Source of the DNA: CAKZNE01 sp002695025
GTDB taxonomy: Bacteria; Bacteroidota; Bacteroidia; Flavobacteriales; Schleiferiaceae
Direction of reading: 5' to 3'
Assembly (NCBI GenBank): GCA_913043285.1
Contig: CAJWML010000001.1
Coordinates: 186,001-250,000, forward strand
DNA: 64,000 bases
Shown here: positions 1-9,872 of the stretch, one piece after another
How the letters are laid out: every line of letters starts with the position of its first letter
How positions within the stretch are numbered: the first letter of the stretch is position 1
Translations under genes and position numbers: made by a program
Notes under the pieces: model-generated
Seen by the model: only the letters and a program-made list of their open reading frames with translations
Database searches by the model: none
What the model was told of the DNA's origin: nothing

Positions 1-1810
1 GCATAGGAGCCAGCAACAGCGAGTTGCGCACTCCGTTCTCCTTAATATCCTTACGCAGGGCATCCCAGTCCCAGCGGCCGCTGAGTGTTTTTTCATCTAC
101 GCCCCACAGGTTGAACTGGAACTTACCCTGACTGATGGGCGAACCTTCATAGGTTTCATAAGCACCATCCACCTTGGCCTCATCACGGGAAGCACACAGG
201 GCAGCGTAATAAATAGTTTCAAAAATATCCTTGTTCAGGGCTTTGGCCTCATCAGAGGTAAAAGGCAAACGCAACCTGATAAAGGTATCTGCCAGCCCCT
301 GTACTCCCAAGCCAACCGGGCGGTGACGCATATTGCTGTTGCGCGCCTCGGCTACGGGGTAATAGTTACGATCAATAATGCGGTTCAGGTTCTTGGTAAC
401 CTTGTAGGTTACATCATAAAGGCGCTGGTGGTTGAATTCACCATCCTCAATATACATGGGCAAGGCAATGGAAGCCAGGTTGCAAACCGCTACTTCATCG
501 GGTGCTGTATACTCGATGATCTCGGTACACAGATTGGAAGAACGGATGGTTCCCAGGTTCTGCTGGTTGGATTTGCTGTTGGCAGCATCTTTATACAGCA
601 TATAAGGAGTACCGGTCTCAATCTGTGACTCGGTGATCTTCTGCCATAAGTCACGGGCCTTAATGGTTTTACGGCCACGGTTTTCGCTTTCGTACCGCGT
701 ATACAGTTTCTCAAATTCCTCACTATGGCAATCGGGCAGACCGGGACATTCATTCGGATCCATCAGGGTCCAGTCACCATCTTCCTTCACACGCTTCATA
801 AACAGATCGGGGATCCAAAGGGCGTAGAAAAGATCACGGGCACGCATTTCCTCTTTACCGTGGTTCTTTTTCAGATCCAGGAAGTCGAAGATATCGGCAT
901 GCCAGGGCTCCATGTAAATAGCAAAGGAACCTTTGCGCTTACCACCACCCTGATCCACGTAACGGGCAGTATCATTGTATACACGCAACATGGGCACAAT
1001 ACCATTAGAGGTACCGTTAGTGCCACGAATGTAGGAACCGGTTGCTCTTACACTATGGATAGAAAGACCGATACCACCGGCTGATTGTGAGATCTTGGCA
1101 CATTGCTTCAACGTATCGTAGATACCATCAATGCTATCATCCTTCATGGTAAGAAGGAAGCAGGAAGACATCTGCGGCTTGGGTGTACCTGCATTGAAAA
1201 GCGTTGGGGTGGCGTGGGTGAAATATTTTTTGGACATCAGGTCATACGTCTCAATGGCGCTTTCCAGATCTTCCTTGTGGATACCAATAGCCACACGCAT
1301 TAGCATGTGTTGGGGACGCTCGGCTATCTTACCGTTAACGCGCAACAGGTACGAACGCTCCAGGGTCTTAAAGCCAAAGTAGTCGTAGCCAAAGTCACGA
1401 TCATAGATAAGAGTGGAGTCCAACAGAACTGCATTCTTTTCAATGATCTCCGCCACATCATCAGCAATAAGTGGAGAGTGGAGGTCAGTTTTAGGATTCA
1501 CATATTCATGCAAGTCTTTCATGGTTTCGGAGAAAGACTTGGTGGTGTTCTTATGCAGGTTGGACACCGCTATCCGGGCTGCAAGCTGCGCATAATCCGG
1601 GTGGCGGGTGGTTAAAGATGCAGCTACTTCTGCAGCCAGGCTATCCAGCTCAGAGGTGGTTACACCTTCGTATATACCTTCGATCACCTTCATGGCTACG
1701 TTGGTAGGATTTACCAGATCGCTAAGCCCATAGCAAAGCTTCTGGATGCGGGCGGTGATCTTGTCGAATTTTACAGATTCTTTTCTTCCGTCTCTTTTAA
1801 TTACGTACAT
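1..1810 (-). CDS. nrdA: Ribonucleoside-diphosphate reductase alpha subunit (class Ia), 3' end cut off
   Basis: Catalytic large subunit that reduces ribonucleoside diphosphates to deoxyribonucleotides together with NrdB. I translated it from the ATG at 1808-1810; about 603 codons lie in the window and the C-terminus is missing. The N-terminus MYVIKRDGRKESVKFDKI begins an ATP-cone allosteric domain. The catalytic features of the family are present: the MSSCFL cysteine, the SNLCTEI active-site Cys/Glu pair, and the AVCNLAS cysteine that forms the redox pair. Further on come RPVGLGVQG and NSLLLAPM. The sequence is of the eukaryote-like class Ia type. It lies 52 bases downstream of nrdB on the same strand, so the two are probably one transcript. 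Confidence 0.96.
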   Translation of the reverse strand, partial: MYVIKRDGRKESVKFDKITARIQKLCYGLSDLVNPTNVAMKVIEGIYEGVTTSELDSLAAEVAASLTTRHPDYAQLAARIAVSNLHKNTTKSFSETMKDLHEYVNPKTDLHSPLIADDVAEIIEKNAVLLDSTLIYDRDFGYDYFGFKTLERSYLLRVNGKIAERPQHMLMRVAIGIHKEDLESAIETYDLMSKKYFTHATPTLFNAGTPKPQMSSCFLLTMKDDSIDGIYDTLKQCAKISQSAGGIGLSIHSVRATGSYIRGTNGTSNGIVPMLRVYNDTARYVDQGGGKRKGSFAIYMEPWHADIFDFLDLKKNHGKEEMRARDLFYALWIPDLFMKRVKEDGDWTLMDPNECPGLPDCHSEEFEKLYTRYESENRGRKTIKARDLWQKITESQIETGTPYMLYKDAANSKSNQQNLGTIRSSNLCTEIIEYTAPDEVAVCNLASIALPMYIEDGEFNHQRLYDVTYKVTKNLNRIIDRNYYPVAEARNSNMRHRPVGLGVQGLADTFIRLRLPFTSDEAKALNKDIFETIYYAALCASRDEAKVDGAYETYEGSPISQGKFQFNLWGVDEKTLSGRWDWDALRKDIKENGVRNSLLLAPM

Positions 1811-1862
1811 AATGCTTTTTTAAAGGTTGTTTGGGAAACTTGGGGTGGTTAAGGAGGATTGC

Positions 1863-2837
1863 TTAAAAGTCCGCGTCAAAGGATATCTTATTGGATTCCT
1901 GACCCTGAACTACACCACTTTTCTGGTATTCTCCCACTCTTTTTTCAAAGAAATTGGTCTTGCCCTGCAGGCTGATCATATCCATAAAATCAAATGGATT
2001 TTCTACGTTGTATTCTTTTTCACACTCCAGTTCAACCAATAGCCGGTCAGTTACAAATTCCAGGTATTGCGTCATGAGTTTGGAGTTCATACCAATAAGG
2101 TTCACCGGCAATGATTCAGTAATAAACTCTCTTTCAATGTCAAGCGCCTCCACCAATATGTGGCGGATACGCTCTTTAGGCACTTTGTTGATCAGGTGGT
2201 TGTTGTGAAGATGGCAGGCAAAATCACAGTGCATACCTTCATCACGTGAGATCAGTTCATTGGAGAAGGTAAGGCCTGGCATAAGCCCACGTTTTTTAAG
2301 CCAGAAAATAGAACAGAAGGAACCACTGAAGAAAATACCTTCCACCGCAGCAAAGGCAATAAGGCGTTCGGCAAAAGAATCAGACTCTATCCACCGCAGG
2401 GCCCAATCGGCCTTTTTCTTAATGGCAGGGAAATTTTCAATGGCAGTAAAGAGACGGTTGCGATCTTCCTTGTCCTTGATGTAAGTATCGATCAGCAGGG
2501 AATACGTTTCACTGTGAATATTCTCCATCATGATCTGGAAGCCGTAAAAGAACTTGGCCTCGGTATACTGCACTTCGTTCACGAAGTTCTCAGCCAGGTT
2601 TTCATTTACGATACCATCACTGGCAGCAAAAAACGCCAGTACGTGTTTAATAAAATAGCGCTCATCATCATTCAACTTGGTTTCCCAGTCGGTTATATCC
2701 TGGTGGAGATCAATTTCCTCAGCTGTCCAAAAACTGGCTTCTGATTTTTTGTACCACTCCCAGATATCGTGATGTTGAATGGGAAATAGGACAAATCGGT
2801 TTTTGTTTTCCTCTAAGATGGGCTCAATACTACTCAT
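1863..2837 (-). CDS. nrdB: Ribonucleoside-diphosphate reductase beta subunit (R2)
   Basis: Small subunit of class Ia ribonucleotide reductase, which stores the diiron-tyrosyl radical used by NrdA. The 324-residue protein has the expected length. The metal ligands can be read directly: Asp74 (AASDGIV), Glu105 and His108 (MENIHSE), Glu166 (AAVEGIFF), Glu200 and His203 (SRDEGMH). The radical tyrosine is present as Tyr112. The sequence resembles eukaryotic R2 (for example ALRWI and GLMPGLTFSNELISRDEG) more than the E. coli protein. It is the first gene of nrdB-nrdA; three CGTAAA repeats lie 56-95 bases upstream of the start. Confidence 0.97.
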   Translation of the reverse strand: MSSIEPILEENKNRFVLFPIQHHDIWEWYKKSEASFWTAEEIDLHQDITDWETKLNDDERYFIKHVLAFFAASDGIVNENLAENFVNEVQYTEAKFFYGFQIMMENIHSETYSLLIDTYIKDKEDRNRLFTAIENFPAIKKKADWALRWIESDSFAERLIAFAAVEGIFFSGSFCSIFWLKKRGLMPGLTFSNELISRDEGMHCDFACHLHNNHLINKVPKERIRHILVEALDIEREFITESLPVNLIGMNSKLMTQYLEFVTDRLLVELECEKEYNVENPFDFMDMISLQGKTNFFEKRVGEYQKSGVVQGQESNKISFDADF

Positions 2838-3167
2838 GCGCTCAATTTTTATTGTTCCGGTTCTACTTGGTATTGGAGGCCAACAATCCCTGCGTAAAAA
2901 ATACGTAAACTTCTGATAATCAATAACGTAAATTGCTGAGATATATTGGCCAGATCACCAATTAACTAACTTGTCTAACAAACTTCAAGATAAATTGAGC
3001 TTGACACAACTCGTAGTTTTTAACATTCAGTTGCATTTATTAACACAGCGTAAAAAGGGTCAGGCCCAGATGTCAGTGAGGTATTGAGGTACTAAAAATG
3101 CAAATTAAAAAAGGGGTGTTTTTTAATTTTTAATTCACACCAATTGTTAAAAACCTGCTGCGAAAAA
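2838..3167. other. Gene-free region upstream of nrdB
   Basis: This 330-base stretch separates the nrdB start from the end of the DUF3109 gene, both on the minus strand. It must hold the nrdBA promoter, but I see no clean TAnnTTTG box close to the start. It contains CGTAAA (TTTACG on the coding strand) at 2893-2898, 2904-2909 and 2927-2932, with a fourth copy at 3049-3054. At 3115-3141 a weak inverted repeat (GGTGT/ACACC) lies next to an A-rich run, which on the minus strand could end the DUF3109 transcript. Confidence 0.5.
2893..2932 (-). promoter_or_regulatory. Three direct repeats upstream of nrdB, candidate operator
   Basis: On the nrdB strand TTTACG occurs three times, with starts spaced 11 and 23 bases apart, about one and two turns of the helix. 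Helical phasing is typical of a cooperatively bound regulator. I cannot match it to the known NrdR box, so the regulator is unknown and the role is inference. Confidence 0.3.
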
Positions 3168-3743
3168 TCATTTTTTGAGCCAGTAAGAGGCCACCTCTTC
3201 AAGCTCTGCATACCATTCCGAACCATACTTGCGGATGAGGGCATCCTTAACAAATTTATAGACAGGAACTTCAAGCTGTTTGCCCAGATCGCAAGCGGGG
3301 CTGCATATCTGCCAACGGTGGTAATTCACCGCATCATAGGAAGGGTAGCGGGTTATACGAATGGGATACAGGTGGCAACTAACCGGCTTTTGCCAGTTTA
3401 CGGCACCCTGCTCCCAGGCCTTCTCTATTCCACATTTGGAAACACCTTTTTCGTCAAAGATCACATAAGCACATTCTGCTCCGTTCACCAGCGGTGTTAC
3501 CCATTCTCCATCGTAAGGATCACGTATAGCGACTCCCTGCTTTTCTATAGTTTGCCTGCCCTCCTCTCTTAAATAGGGGGCCACATCCTTATATATTTCT
3601 TCCAACAGACGAACTTCAGCTGTTTCCAATGGCGCCCCCGCATCCCCTTCTACACAACACGCACCTTTGCATGCTGACAAATTGCACACAAATTCTTTTT
3701 CTAAAAGATCTTCTGAAATCAGTGTTTCCTGAATAGCAATCAT
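3168..3743 (-). CDS. DUF3109 family cysteine-rich protein
   Basis: A 191-residue cytoplasmic protein of the DUF3109 family, common in Bacteroidota and without an assigned reaction. Nine cysteines are visible: FVCNLSACKGACC near residue 18-33, then single cysteines at AEC, SKC and VSC and a final QICSPAC pair. The arrangement suggests bound metal (zinc or an iron-sulfur cluster), which is inference. The start ATG has a near-consensus promoter box (TAATTTTA, 3749-3756) only five bases upstream, so the mRNA may be leaderless. It is transcribed divergently from the giant T9SS gene. Confidence 0.85.
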   Translation of the reverse strand: MIAIQETLISEDLLEKEFVCNLSACKGACCVEGDAGAPLETAEVRLLEEIYKDVAPYLREEGRQTIEKQGVAIRDPYDGEWVTPLVNGAECAYVIFDEKGVSKCGIEKAWEQGAVNWQKPVSCHLYPIRITRYPSYDAVNYHRWQICSPACDLGKQLEVPVYKFVKDALIRKYGSEWYAELEEVASYWLKK

Positions 3744-3865
3744 GTGGGTAAAATTACACCCAAGCGGGCGATATTTACACCTTGCCTAAATGTTAAATGT
3801 CATAAAATACTGATTTTCATAACTATAAATTTACTTGGTTGTTCGCCCACCCAAAACATAAGCCG

Positions 3866-3873
3866 TAATTTTG
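3866..3873 (+). promoter_or_regulatory. -7 promoter box TAATTTTG
   Basis: Exact match to the Bacteroidota -7 consensus TAnnTTTG, 16 bases upstream of the ATG at 3890, giving a very short leader for the giant secreted protein. Confidence 0.6.
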
Positions 3874-3889
3874 CCGCAAATTTTAGTAG

Positions 3890-6800
3890 ATGAAATCCTT
3901 AGCCTTTTCGCTAACAGCTTTTATTAGCACTCTCGTAACCTTTTTCAGTCCGGTACAAGCCCAGGTTTTTAACATCTCTTCCAATGGGTGGGATACCACG
4001 GCTTCCTGCACCGGTATTTTAAGAGACCCCGGAGGTACCGGCTTTTACCCGAACAGTGCCAATGGTTATATGGTTATTGACCCTCCCGGCAACAATCCTG
4101 TATCCGTACAATTTGCACAGTTTACTACGCAGGCTTCCAGTGATTATGTATACATCTATGATGGAATTGGCAACAGCGGTGCCCTGCTGGGCTCTTATAG
4201 CGGAACATCCCTTCCTAACAATGGGAATCCCATCAGCTCCACCAGCGGAGCCATAACCATCCGGTTTTACTCCAACTTTTCCCAAAACTATGCTGGTTTT
4301 GAAATGAGTTGGGTCTCCGGTAGCACCAATGCCCCTACGGCTTCGTTTGCCTTTTCAACCAACTCACCGGCCTTTAACCGGCCTGTACAGTTCATCAATA
4401 CAACCCTTAACGGTGGCACTTATGAGTGGCATTTCGGAGATGGTACTACTTCAACCGAGACCAACCCCTCCCACAGCTACACTTCCACCGGCCTTAAGCA
4501 GGTTTACCTCGTTGCTTCCAACTGTGCGGGCTCCGACACTTCTTCCATAGCCAATATTAATGTTCAGGCCCCACCTCAAGGTTCGGTAAACCCGGATACC
4601 GTGGTTATTACCACGGCCTGCGGAACTTCCAATTCGGGCTCTTTCACAATTAGCAATGGCGGGTCCGGCACCTTGTTTTATGACCTGGAACTTACCCAGA
4701 CCAGCCAGAACCTTATTTTGAACGAAACCTTCGAGAACAACTCCATTGGTGCTTTTTCAGTATCCAATTCCAGTCTTTCCTACTCCATAGTCAACAGCAC
4801 TTCAGCTCCTCAGGGTCAGCGTTATTTGCAAATGACGGGTACAGGCAGTTTCAACAATGGAATGGATGCCAGCTTTCCGAACGCCACACCTGAATCAGTA
4901 AGTTATTGGGTTATGTCACCCAATAGCAATTCATACCACGGCTACAGCAATATTGGTCAAACAGACCAGTTCGGGAACTTTACACAAATATTTTACTCGG
5001 TATTCCGTTATGGCGACCTCAGGCTTTACTACCGGGATCCGTCAGGTGGATTTACCACTTCTTATTACCACCCCCGCAACCTTAACCAGTGGTACCACAT
5101 AGAACTGCGCAATATTGACTTTGTAAACCAGACCTATGACATCTACATTGACAACACACTGCTCATTGCCTCGGCAGGTTTTAATAATTCTGTCAACTCA
5201 TTGAACAAGATCAATTTCTACAATTCTTCTTTCAGTGATTTTGCCGTGGACAATGTTCAGATATCGGGTAATGACCTGCTTAACAAGGTAAGTTTTAACC
5301 CCACCACCGGCACTCTGGGTAATGGGTCTTCCAACGTTATTTTTATCAATGCCAATGCTTCAGATCTGGTAGCCGGCACCTACTGGCTGGATTTCATCAT
5401 TTCTTCTAATGACACAGCACTGGATGGCAAGACGGTACCTGTAAAACTAATCGTTACGGGTTCCGCAGATCTCAACCAGGATCGTTCGTGCATTACCTAT
5501 GGTAATATCTTCCCGGGTTATGCTGTAACTGACTCTGTACTAGTATGGAATTCGGGTTGCGACACCTTGAATATTACCGGCACTACCAGCACCAGCACGG
5601 ACATCAGTTCTTCTCTTGCTCCCGTAGATCTGGGCCCCGGAGACAGCCTATACGTACACGTAACCCTTGCTGCCAGCGCCTTAGGTTCTTACAATGACAC
5701 TTTATACCTGAATGGTCCGGATACCACGGCTCACATCTGTATTACCGGCCAGGCCAATCCGATTCCAGCTATAACCACAGACTCTGCCACCTACCATATT
5801 TATCACCAGGGATGCGGGGATAGTGTACAATTCTCGGCCTGGCTTATCAACAACGGACAAGGACAACTGAACTGGTCTGCACGCTCTAATGTGAACAGCA
5901 ATTTATCTGATAACTTTGAGAGCAGCGTACCTGATCCAAACCTGTGGAGTGGGTACAGCTTCAATGTCAGCAACGGCAGTTTCTGCGGAATCATATCCGG
6001 CAATAAATCCTTGATATTTGAAGGATCAGGACAGCGCTACATTGAAACCGTACCTTTGAATATAGCCGGAGGCGGAACCATTGATTTTACCATGAACCAG
6101 TCCAATTGTGAACTGGCCGATAACGGGGAAGGAATCTATATTGATTATTCCACTAACAATGGTCTTACCTGGACCAACATCAGTTATCATTACATCAGCT
6201 CCCTCAATACGGACCTGGTGGTAAGTGAACCTATTCCAACCGCTGCACAGGGCTCCCAGGTAAAATTCCGTCTTATTCAGAACCAAAACAGCGGTTCGGG
6301 TTATGATAACTGGATCGTAGATGATTTTTCCATCAACTACGCCCTCTCCAATGTGATCGATTTTACACCTGACACCAGCAGTATTGCGGCCAATGACTCA
6401 ATTTTACTTACCGGCAAGATCGGACTGGATGGATTTAATACCGGCACTTACAACTTTACAGCCAACCTTCAATCCAATGACCCGGCTAATCCTGTATACT
6501 CTTTCCCAGTGGTGCTACACCTCACGGGTATCCCCAATATTGTAAGCAATGTGAGTTGCCTGGATATGGATACGATAATGGCTAATACCACGGTAAGCGA
6601 TTCTATCCTGGTTTACAATGACGGTTGTGGGGACCTCAACATAACCGCCTACAACAACAGTACATCGGAGTTTAACATCCTGTCATCACCCATCACCCTG
6701 GCTCCGGATGATTCCACCTACATACAAGTGCAGTTTGCCCCCACTACCAACCTGGGTCTTATTCATGACACTATCTCCATACTGAGTAATGATACTACGC

Positions 6801-9800
6801 TATCTATATGCCTGAAGGGCTTTGCACTGCCCGCACCAGCTATTTCGATGGACACTTCCGCTATCAACGTAAGCCTTAGCAGCTGTAATGACTCTCTACT
6901 GGTACAACGCACTATATACAATAACGGCCTGGGGAACCTGGATTACAGGATTGGCGGCAGTGAAGGCCTCAGCCTACAGGAAATACTGGACACCTTCAGA
7001 AACCAGTATTCTGCGATTACCAGCCTTATCCCCTCTGTGTACGACTTTTCCACTGGCAGCTCGGGATACTATATTTCTGACGGTGGTTATGACATGTACG
7101 ATAATGGCAACAGGCTAACCGCCACAACTACCACTACCTCTCCTTATATTTATTATTCGGACAATATGGTAACTGCCACTACAGACCTTGGCCCACAAGG
7201 ACAGTACTTCACCTATGAGGGTATTGGAATCTGGTTGTTCGCAGCCGATATAGACGGGGTAAGCCAGTTTGATATCAGCGGAGGTTTGGGTGCTGACGGG
7301 TTTGGCGTGGCCGATGGAACGGTACTCACCAGCAGTATAGGGGGGCAGTCTTTTACCGGTTTTGTAAAACGGGTATACAACGTATCCGAGCCTTCGGTAA
7401 ATCACCTGGTAATTGTTCCCGAGCCTAATACAGCACAGCACAACTTCACCTCCAATACGGATTCTGATCAGCACACTATTACCGGCTTAAATGGTACCAA
7501 CCGGATTTATTACCTCCTCTATGCCAGCCGCACCGGACTGGCTACCAACTATATTGACAATCCCACTACACAGGCTATCATGGATAAATTCCTGGAGGTG
7601 ATTTATGCGGGACGCCTCAGCAACTGGATTACGGTTACTCCTGATTCCGGGCAGGTAAACCCCAGCGATAGCTCGGTGGTGGACATTTGGATAAAATCTG
7701 TAGGGCTGAGTGCGGGAACCCACACTACTTCTATTACCGTTAACACCAATGATCCGCTGAACCCCAATCTCACTATTCCCATACAGCTTACGGTAAGCGG
7801 AGCAGCCGAAACACAGGTTCCCACCACCTGCCTGGATTATGACTCACTGCTGATAGGACTAAACAGCTTGGACAGCACACTGATCAGCAACGTAGGTTGT
7901 GACAGTCTTTTTGTGACGGGTTTCAACTCCCCTTCTGGACAATTCTCCGTTCAAAACCTGCCCCTGCACATTGCCCCCGGAGAAGAGGCCATGGCCCAGA
8001 TCAGTTTTACTCCTTCCGTAGCTAGCTTTACCCAGGACACCATTTACCTGTACACCAATGCTGATACGGCAGCCATCTGCGTTAGTGGTAAGGGATTGGC
8101 AGCCTCTCAGGTATTACTCTTTAACGATACGCTGAGAGTTACCGTCAATAAATGTTTGGGAGTACAGTCAGAGGTATTTTCCTTTGGTAATTCCGGTCAG
8201 GGAACCTTGTATTACGATCTGAAATCACAGGAACTCTACCAGGATACCAGCCGGATTGTATACACCACCAGTGGTGCCACTACCCTGCACTCTTTTACCA
8301 ATCTACCGTCCAGTGCAGATACCATTTTCTTCACCACCGTAGTGAATGGTGATTATGACAGTTCTGGTGAAACCTATTCCGTAGAAGTAGAAGGAACCCA
8401 GGTTATTGCCAATGCTGCTCAAAGCCTGACGGCCGGAACCAATGATACGGCTATCTTCTATTATACCGGCCCATTGATCTCTACCTGGTTAAGCGATGGC
8501 CAGCTGGATGTAAGCATGATCAATTCTCCAGCCGTGGATATATTCTCCTTGCCTTCTCTCAACATGCACTTTGTGCAGGTTAAGATGGGTACTAATACTC
8601 CCTGGATATCCATCCAGAATCCTTCTTCAGGTTCACTTAACGGAGGTGGGGTAACCTTTGTTAATATTGACTTTGATCCCACCAACCTGAGCATGGGAGT
8701 GCACACTTCCACACTGGTGATGGAATCCAATGATCCCGGTAACCCCAATTACCGTATTCCTGTTGTTCTTACCGTAGTGGAAAAACCCGAGATAAAGGTC
8801 TCTGTGGATTGCATTGACTTTGGAGTAGTGAATACCGCTTCGGTAACCGACACTATTTATATTAAAAATATCGGTTGCTCCGACCTGCTGATTTCGGGCA
8901 TCACTTTCCTGGACCCTCAGTTCAGCACCACCATAGCTGTAAATGTTATCCCTGCGGGTGATAGCCTGGCCTTACCGGTAACTTTTACCCCTAATGCAGG
9001 GACTTCCGGCACCCTGAACAGCAGTTTTACCATTCTCAATAATGACAGCCAACAGAACGTATGCCTTAAGGCTATTACGGATAGGGCTCCTCTGGCCAAT
9101 GCTACCCATGTGATCAATGATCCCTGCAACGGCACGGTTATATTTACAGACCTTTCCCAAAATGCCCCTACGCAATGGGAGTGGGATTTTGGTGATGGTG
9201 CTACGGGTTTTGTTCAGAACCCGGTACATACTTACCTTAAACCAGGCAACTATCAGGTAAGGCTGATCACCCGTAATAATGCCGGTCGTGATACCGCCTT
9301 TATCCCTGTGGATATGACCAGCCTACTTTATGCTGATTTCTCTATGCCAGACAGTGTATATGCCACTCAGCAATTCCAGTTCTTTGACAGCAGCGAAGTG
9401 GCTACTTCCTGGGAGTGGTATTTTGGAGATGGAGACACTTCAAACCTGCAAAATCCTACTCATACCTATTCCAAACCGGGAACTTATTTTGTTACACTCA
9501 TTGTTTCCAACGGCACCTGTACCATTACGCTTAACCGCCAGGTGAAGGTGTATAGTGGTATAGGGCTTGAAGAAGGGGAAATAGTGGACATGCGGGTGTA
9601 TCCGGTTCCGGCTGACCAGCGCCTTGAATTGGAATGGAGCAGCCACAATATTATGATTTCACTGCAAGTGCATGATGCATCGGGTAAACTGTTGCTACAA
9701 AAGGACATCAGCTCCAATGAATCTGAAACGATAAACGTATCTTCCTACCCTACCGGAATGTACATCCTGAGAATGACGGATGAGTTTGGGAATATCAGCC

Positions 9801-9826
9801 ACCGTAAGTTTACGATACGGCACTAA
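3890..9826 (+). CDS. Giant secreted multidomain protein with T9SS sorting domain
   Basis: A 1978-residue cell-surface or secreted protein; probable adhesin or matrix component, exact role unknown. Residues 1-24 are a signal peptide ending VQA. Residues 40-143 look like a CUB domain and 148-225 a PKD domain (YEWHFGDG). The middle (about 4590-9080) consists of four composite repeats, listed separately. Two further PKD domains follow (WEWDFGDG, WEWYFGDG, about 9090-9560). The last 80 residues (VYPVPADQ ... PTGMYIL ... HRKFTIRH) are a type A T9SS sorting domain, so export through the outer membrane with cleavage or anchoring is expected. It is monocistronic: own promoter, and a strong terminator at 9841-9867. 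Confidence 0.93.
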   Translation: MKSLAFSLTAFISTLVTFFSPVQAQVFNISSNGWDTTASCTGILRDPGGTGFYPNSANGYMVIDPPGNNPVSVQFAQFTTQASSDYVYIYDGIGNSGALLGSYSGTSLPNNGNPISSTSGAITIRFYSNFSQNYAGFEMSWVSGSTNAPTASFAFSTNSPAFNRPVQFINTTLNGGTYEWHFGDGTTSTETNPSHSYTSTGLKQVYLVASNCAGSDTSSIANINVQAPPQGSVNPDTVVITTACGTSNSGSFTISNGGSGTLFYDLELTQTSQNLILNETFENNSIGAFSVSNSSLSYSIVNSTSAPQGQRYLQMTGTGSFNNGMDASFPNATPESVSYWVMSPNSNSYHGYSNIGQTDQFGNFTQIFYSVFRYGDLRLYYRDPSGGFTTSYYHPRNLNQWYHIELRNIDFVNQTYDIYIDNTLLIASAGFNNSVNSLNKINFYNSSFSDFAVDNVQISGNDLLNKVSFNPTTGTLGNGSSNVIFINANASDLVAGTYWLDFIISSNDTALDGKTVPVKLIVTGSADLNQDRSCITYGNIFPGYAVTDSVLVWNSGCDTLNITGTTSTSTDISSSLAPVDLGPGDSLYVHVTLAASALGSYNDTLYLNGPDTTAHICITGQANPIPAITTDSATYHIYHQGCGDSVQFSAWLINNGQGQLNWSARSNVNSNLSDNFESSVPDPNLWSGYSFNVSNGSFCGIISGNKSLIFEGSGQRYIETVPLNIAGGGTIDFTMNQSNCELADNGEGIYIDYSTNNGLTWTNISYHYISSLNTDLVVSEPIPTAAQGSQVKFRLIQNQNSGSGYDNWIVDDFSINYALSNVIDFTPDTSSIAANDSILLTGKIGLDGFNTGTYNFTANLQSNDPANPVYSFPVVLHLTGIPNIVSNVSCLDMDTIMANTTVSDSILVYNDGCGDLNITAYNNSTSEFNILSSPITLAPDDSTYIQVQFAPTTNLGLIHDTISILSNDTTLSICLKGFALPAPAISMDTSAINVSLSSCNDSLLVQRTIYNNGLGNLDYRIGGSEGLSLQEILDTFRNQYSAITSLIPSVYDFSTGSSGYYISDGGYDMYDNGNRLTATTTTTSPYIYYSDNMVTATTDLGPQGQYFTYEGIGIWLFAADIDGVSQFDISGGLGADGFGVADGTVLTSSIGGQSFTGFVKRVYNVSEPSVNHLVIVPEPNTAQHNFTSNTDSDQHTITGLNGTNRIYYLLYASRTGLATNYIDNPTTQAIMDKFLEVIYAGRLSNWITVTPDSGQVNPSDSSVVDIWIKSVGLSAGTHTTSITVNTNDPLNPNLTIPIQLTVSGAAETQVPTTCLDYDSLLIGLNSLDSTLISNVGCDSLFVTGFNSPSGQFSVQNLPLHIAPGEEAMAQISFTPSVASFTQDTIYLYTNADTAAICVSGKGLAASQVLLFNDTLRVTVNKCLGVQSEVFSFGNSGQGTLYYDLKSQELYQDTSRIVYTTSGATTLHSFTNLPSSADTIFFTTVVNGDYDSSGETYSVEVEGTQVIANAAQSLTAGTNDTAIFYYTGPLISTWLSDGQLDVSMINSPAVDIFSLPSLNMHFVQVKMGTNTPWISIQNPSSGSLNGGGVTFVNIDFDPTNLSMGVHTSTLVMESNDPGNPNYRIPVVLTVVEKPEIKVSVDCIDFGVVNTASVTDTIYIKNIGCSDLLISGITFLDPQFSTTIAVNVIPAGDSLALPVTFTPNAGTSGTLNSSFTILNNDSQQNVCLKAITDRAPLANATHVINDPCNGTVIFTDLSQNAPTQWEWDFGDGATGFVQNPVHTYLKPGNYQVRLITRNNAGRDTAFIPVDMTSLLYADFSMPDSVYATQQFQFFDSSEVATSWEWYFGDGDTSNLQNPTHTYSKPGTYFVTLIVSNGTCTITLNRQVKVYSGIGLEEGEIVDMRVYPVPADQRLELEWSSHNIMISLQVHDASGKLLLQKDISSNESETINVSSYPTGMYILRMTDEFGNISHRKFTIRH
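4590..9080 (+). repeat. Four composite protein repeats inside the giant T9SS gene
   Basis: Each unit has three parts in order. Module A has a cysteine then a G-x-G-x-L-x-Y/W motif (GGSGTLFYDL near 4660, GQGQLNW near 5860, GLGNLDY near 6930, GQGTLYYDL near 8200). Module B is Ig-like with a conserved sNDP...P motif. Module C is about 90 residues with three cysteines (SC-[IL]-x, GC-x-x-L, [IV]C-[IVL]) starting near 5486, 6555, 7827 and 8808. Module C resembles choice-of-anchor D / ASPM-SPD-2-Hydin domains. Between A and B each unit carries a different insert of about 100-200 residues. The repeats are diverged at DNA level. Confidence 0.75.
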
Positions 9827-9840
9827 TGAAATATTAAAAT

Positions 9841-9868
9841 AAAAGCCCGGCAACTTGCCGGGCTTTTA
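9841..9868. terminator. Bidirectional intrinsic terminator
   Basis: Perfect inverted repeat of 13 bases each side (AAAAGCCCGGCAA / TTGCCGGGCTTTT) with T runs on both strands, between the convergent giant T9SS gene and the BNR-repeat gene. Confidence 0.9.
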
Positions 9869-9872
9869 TTTT

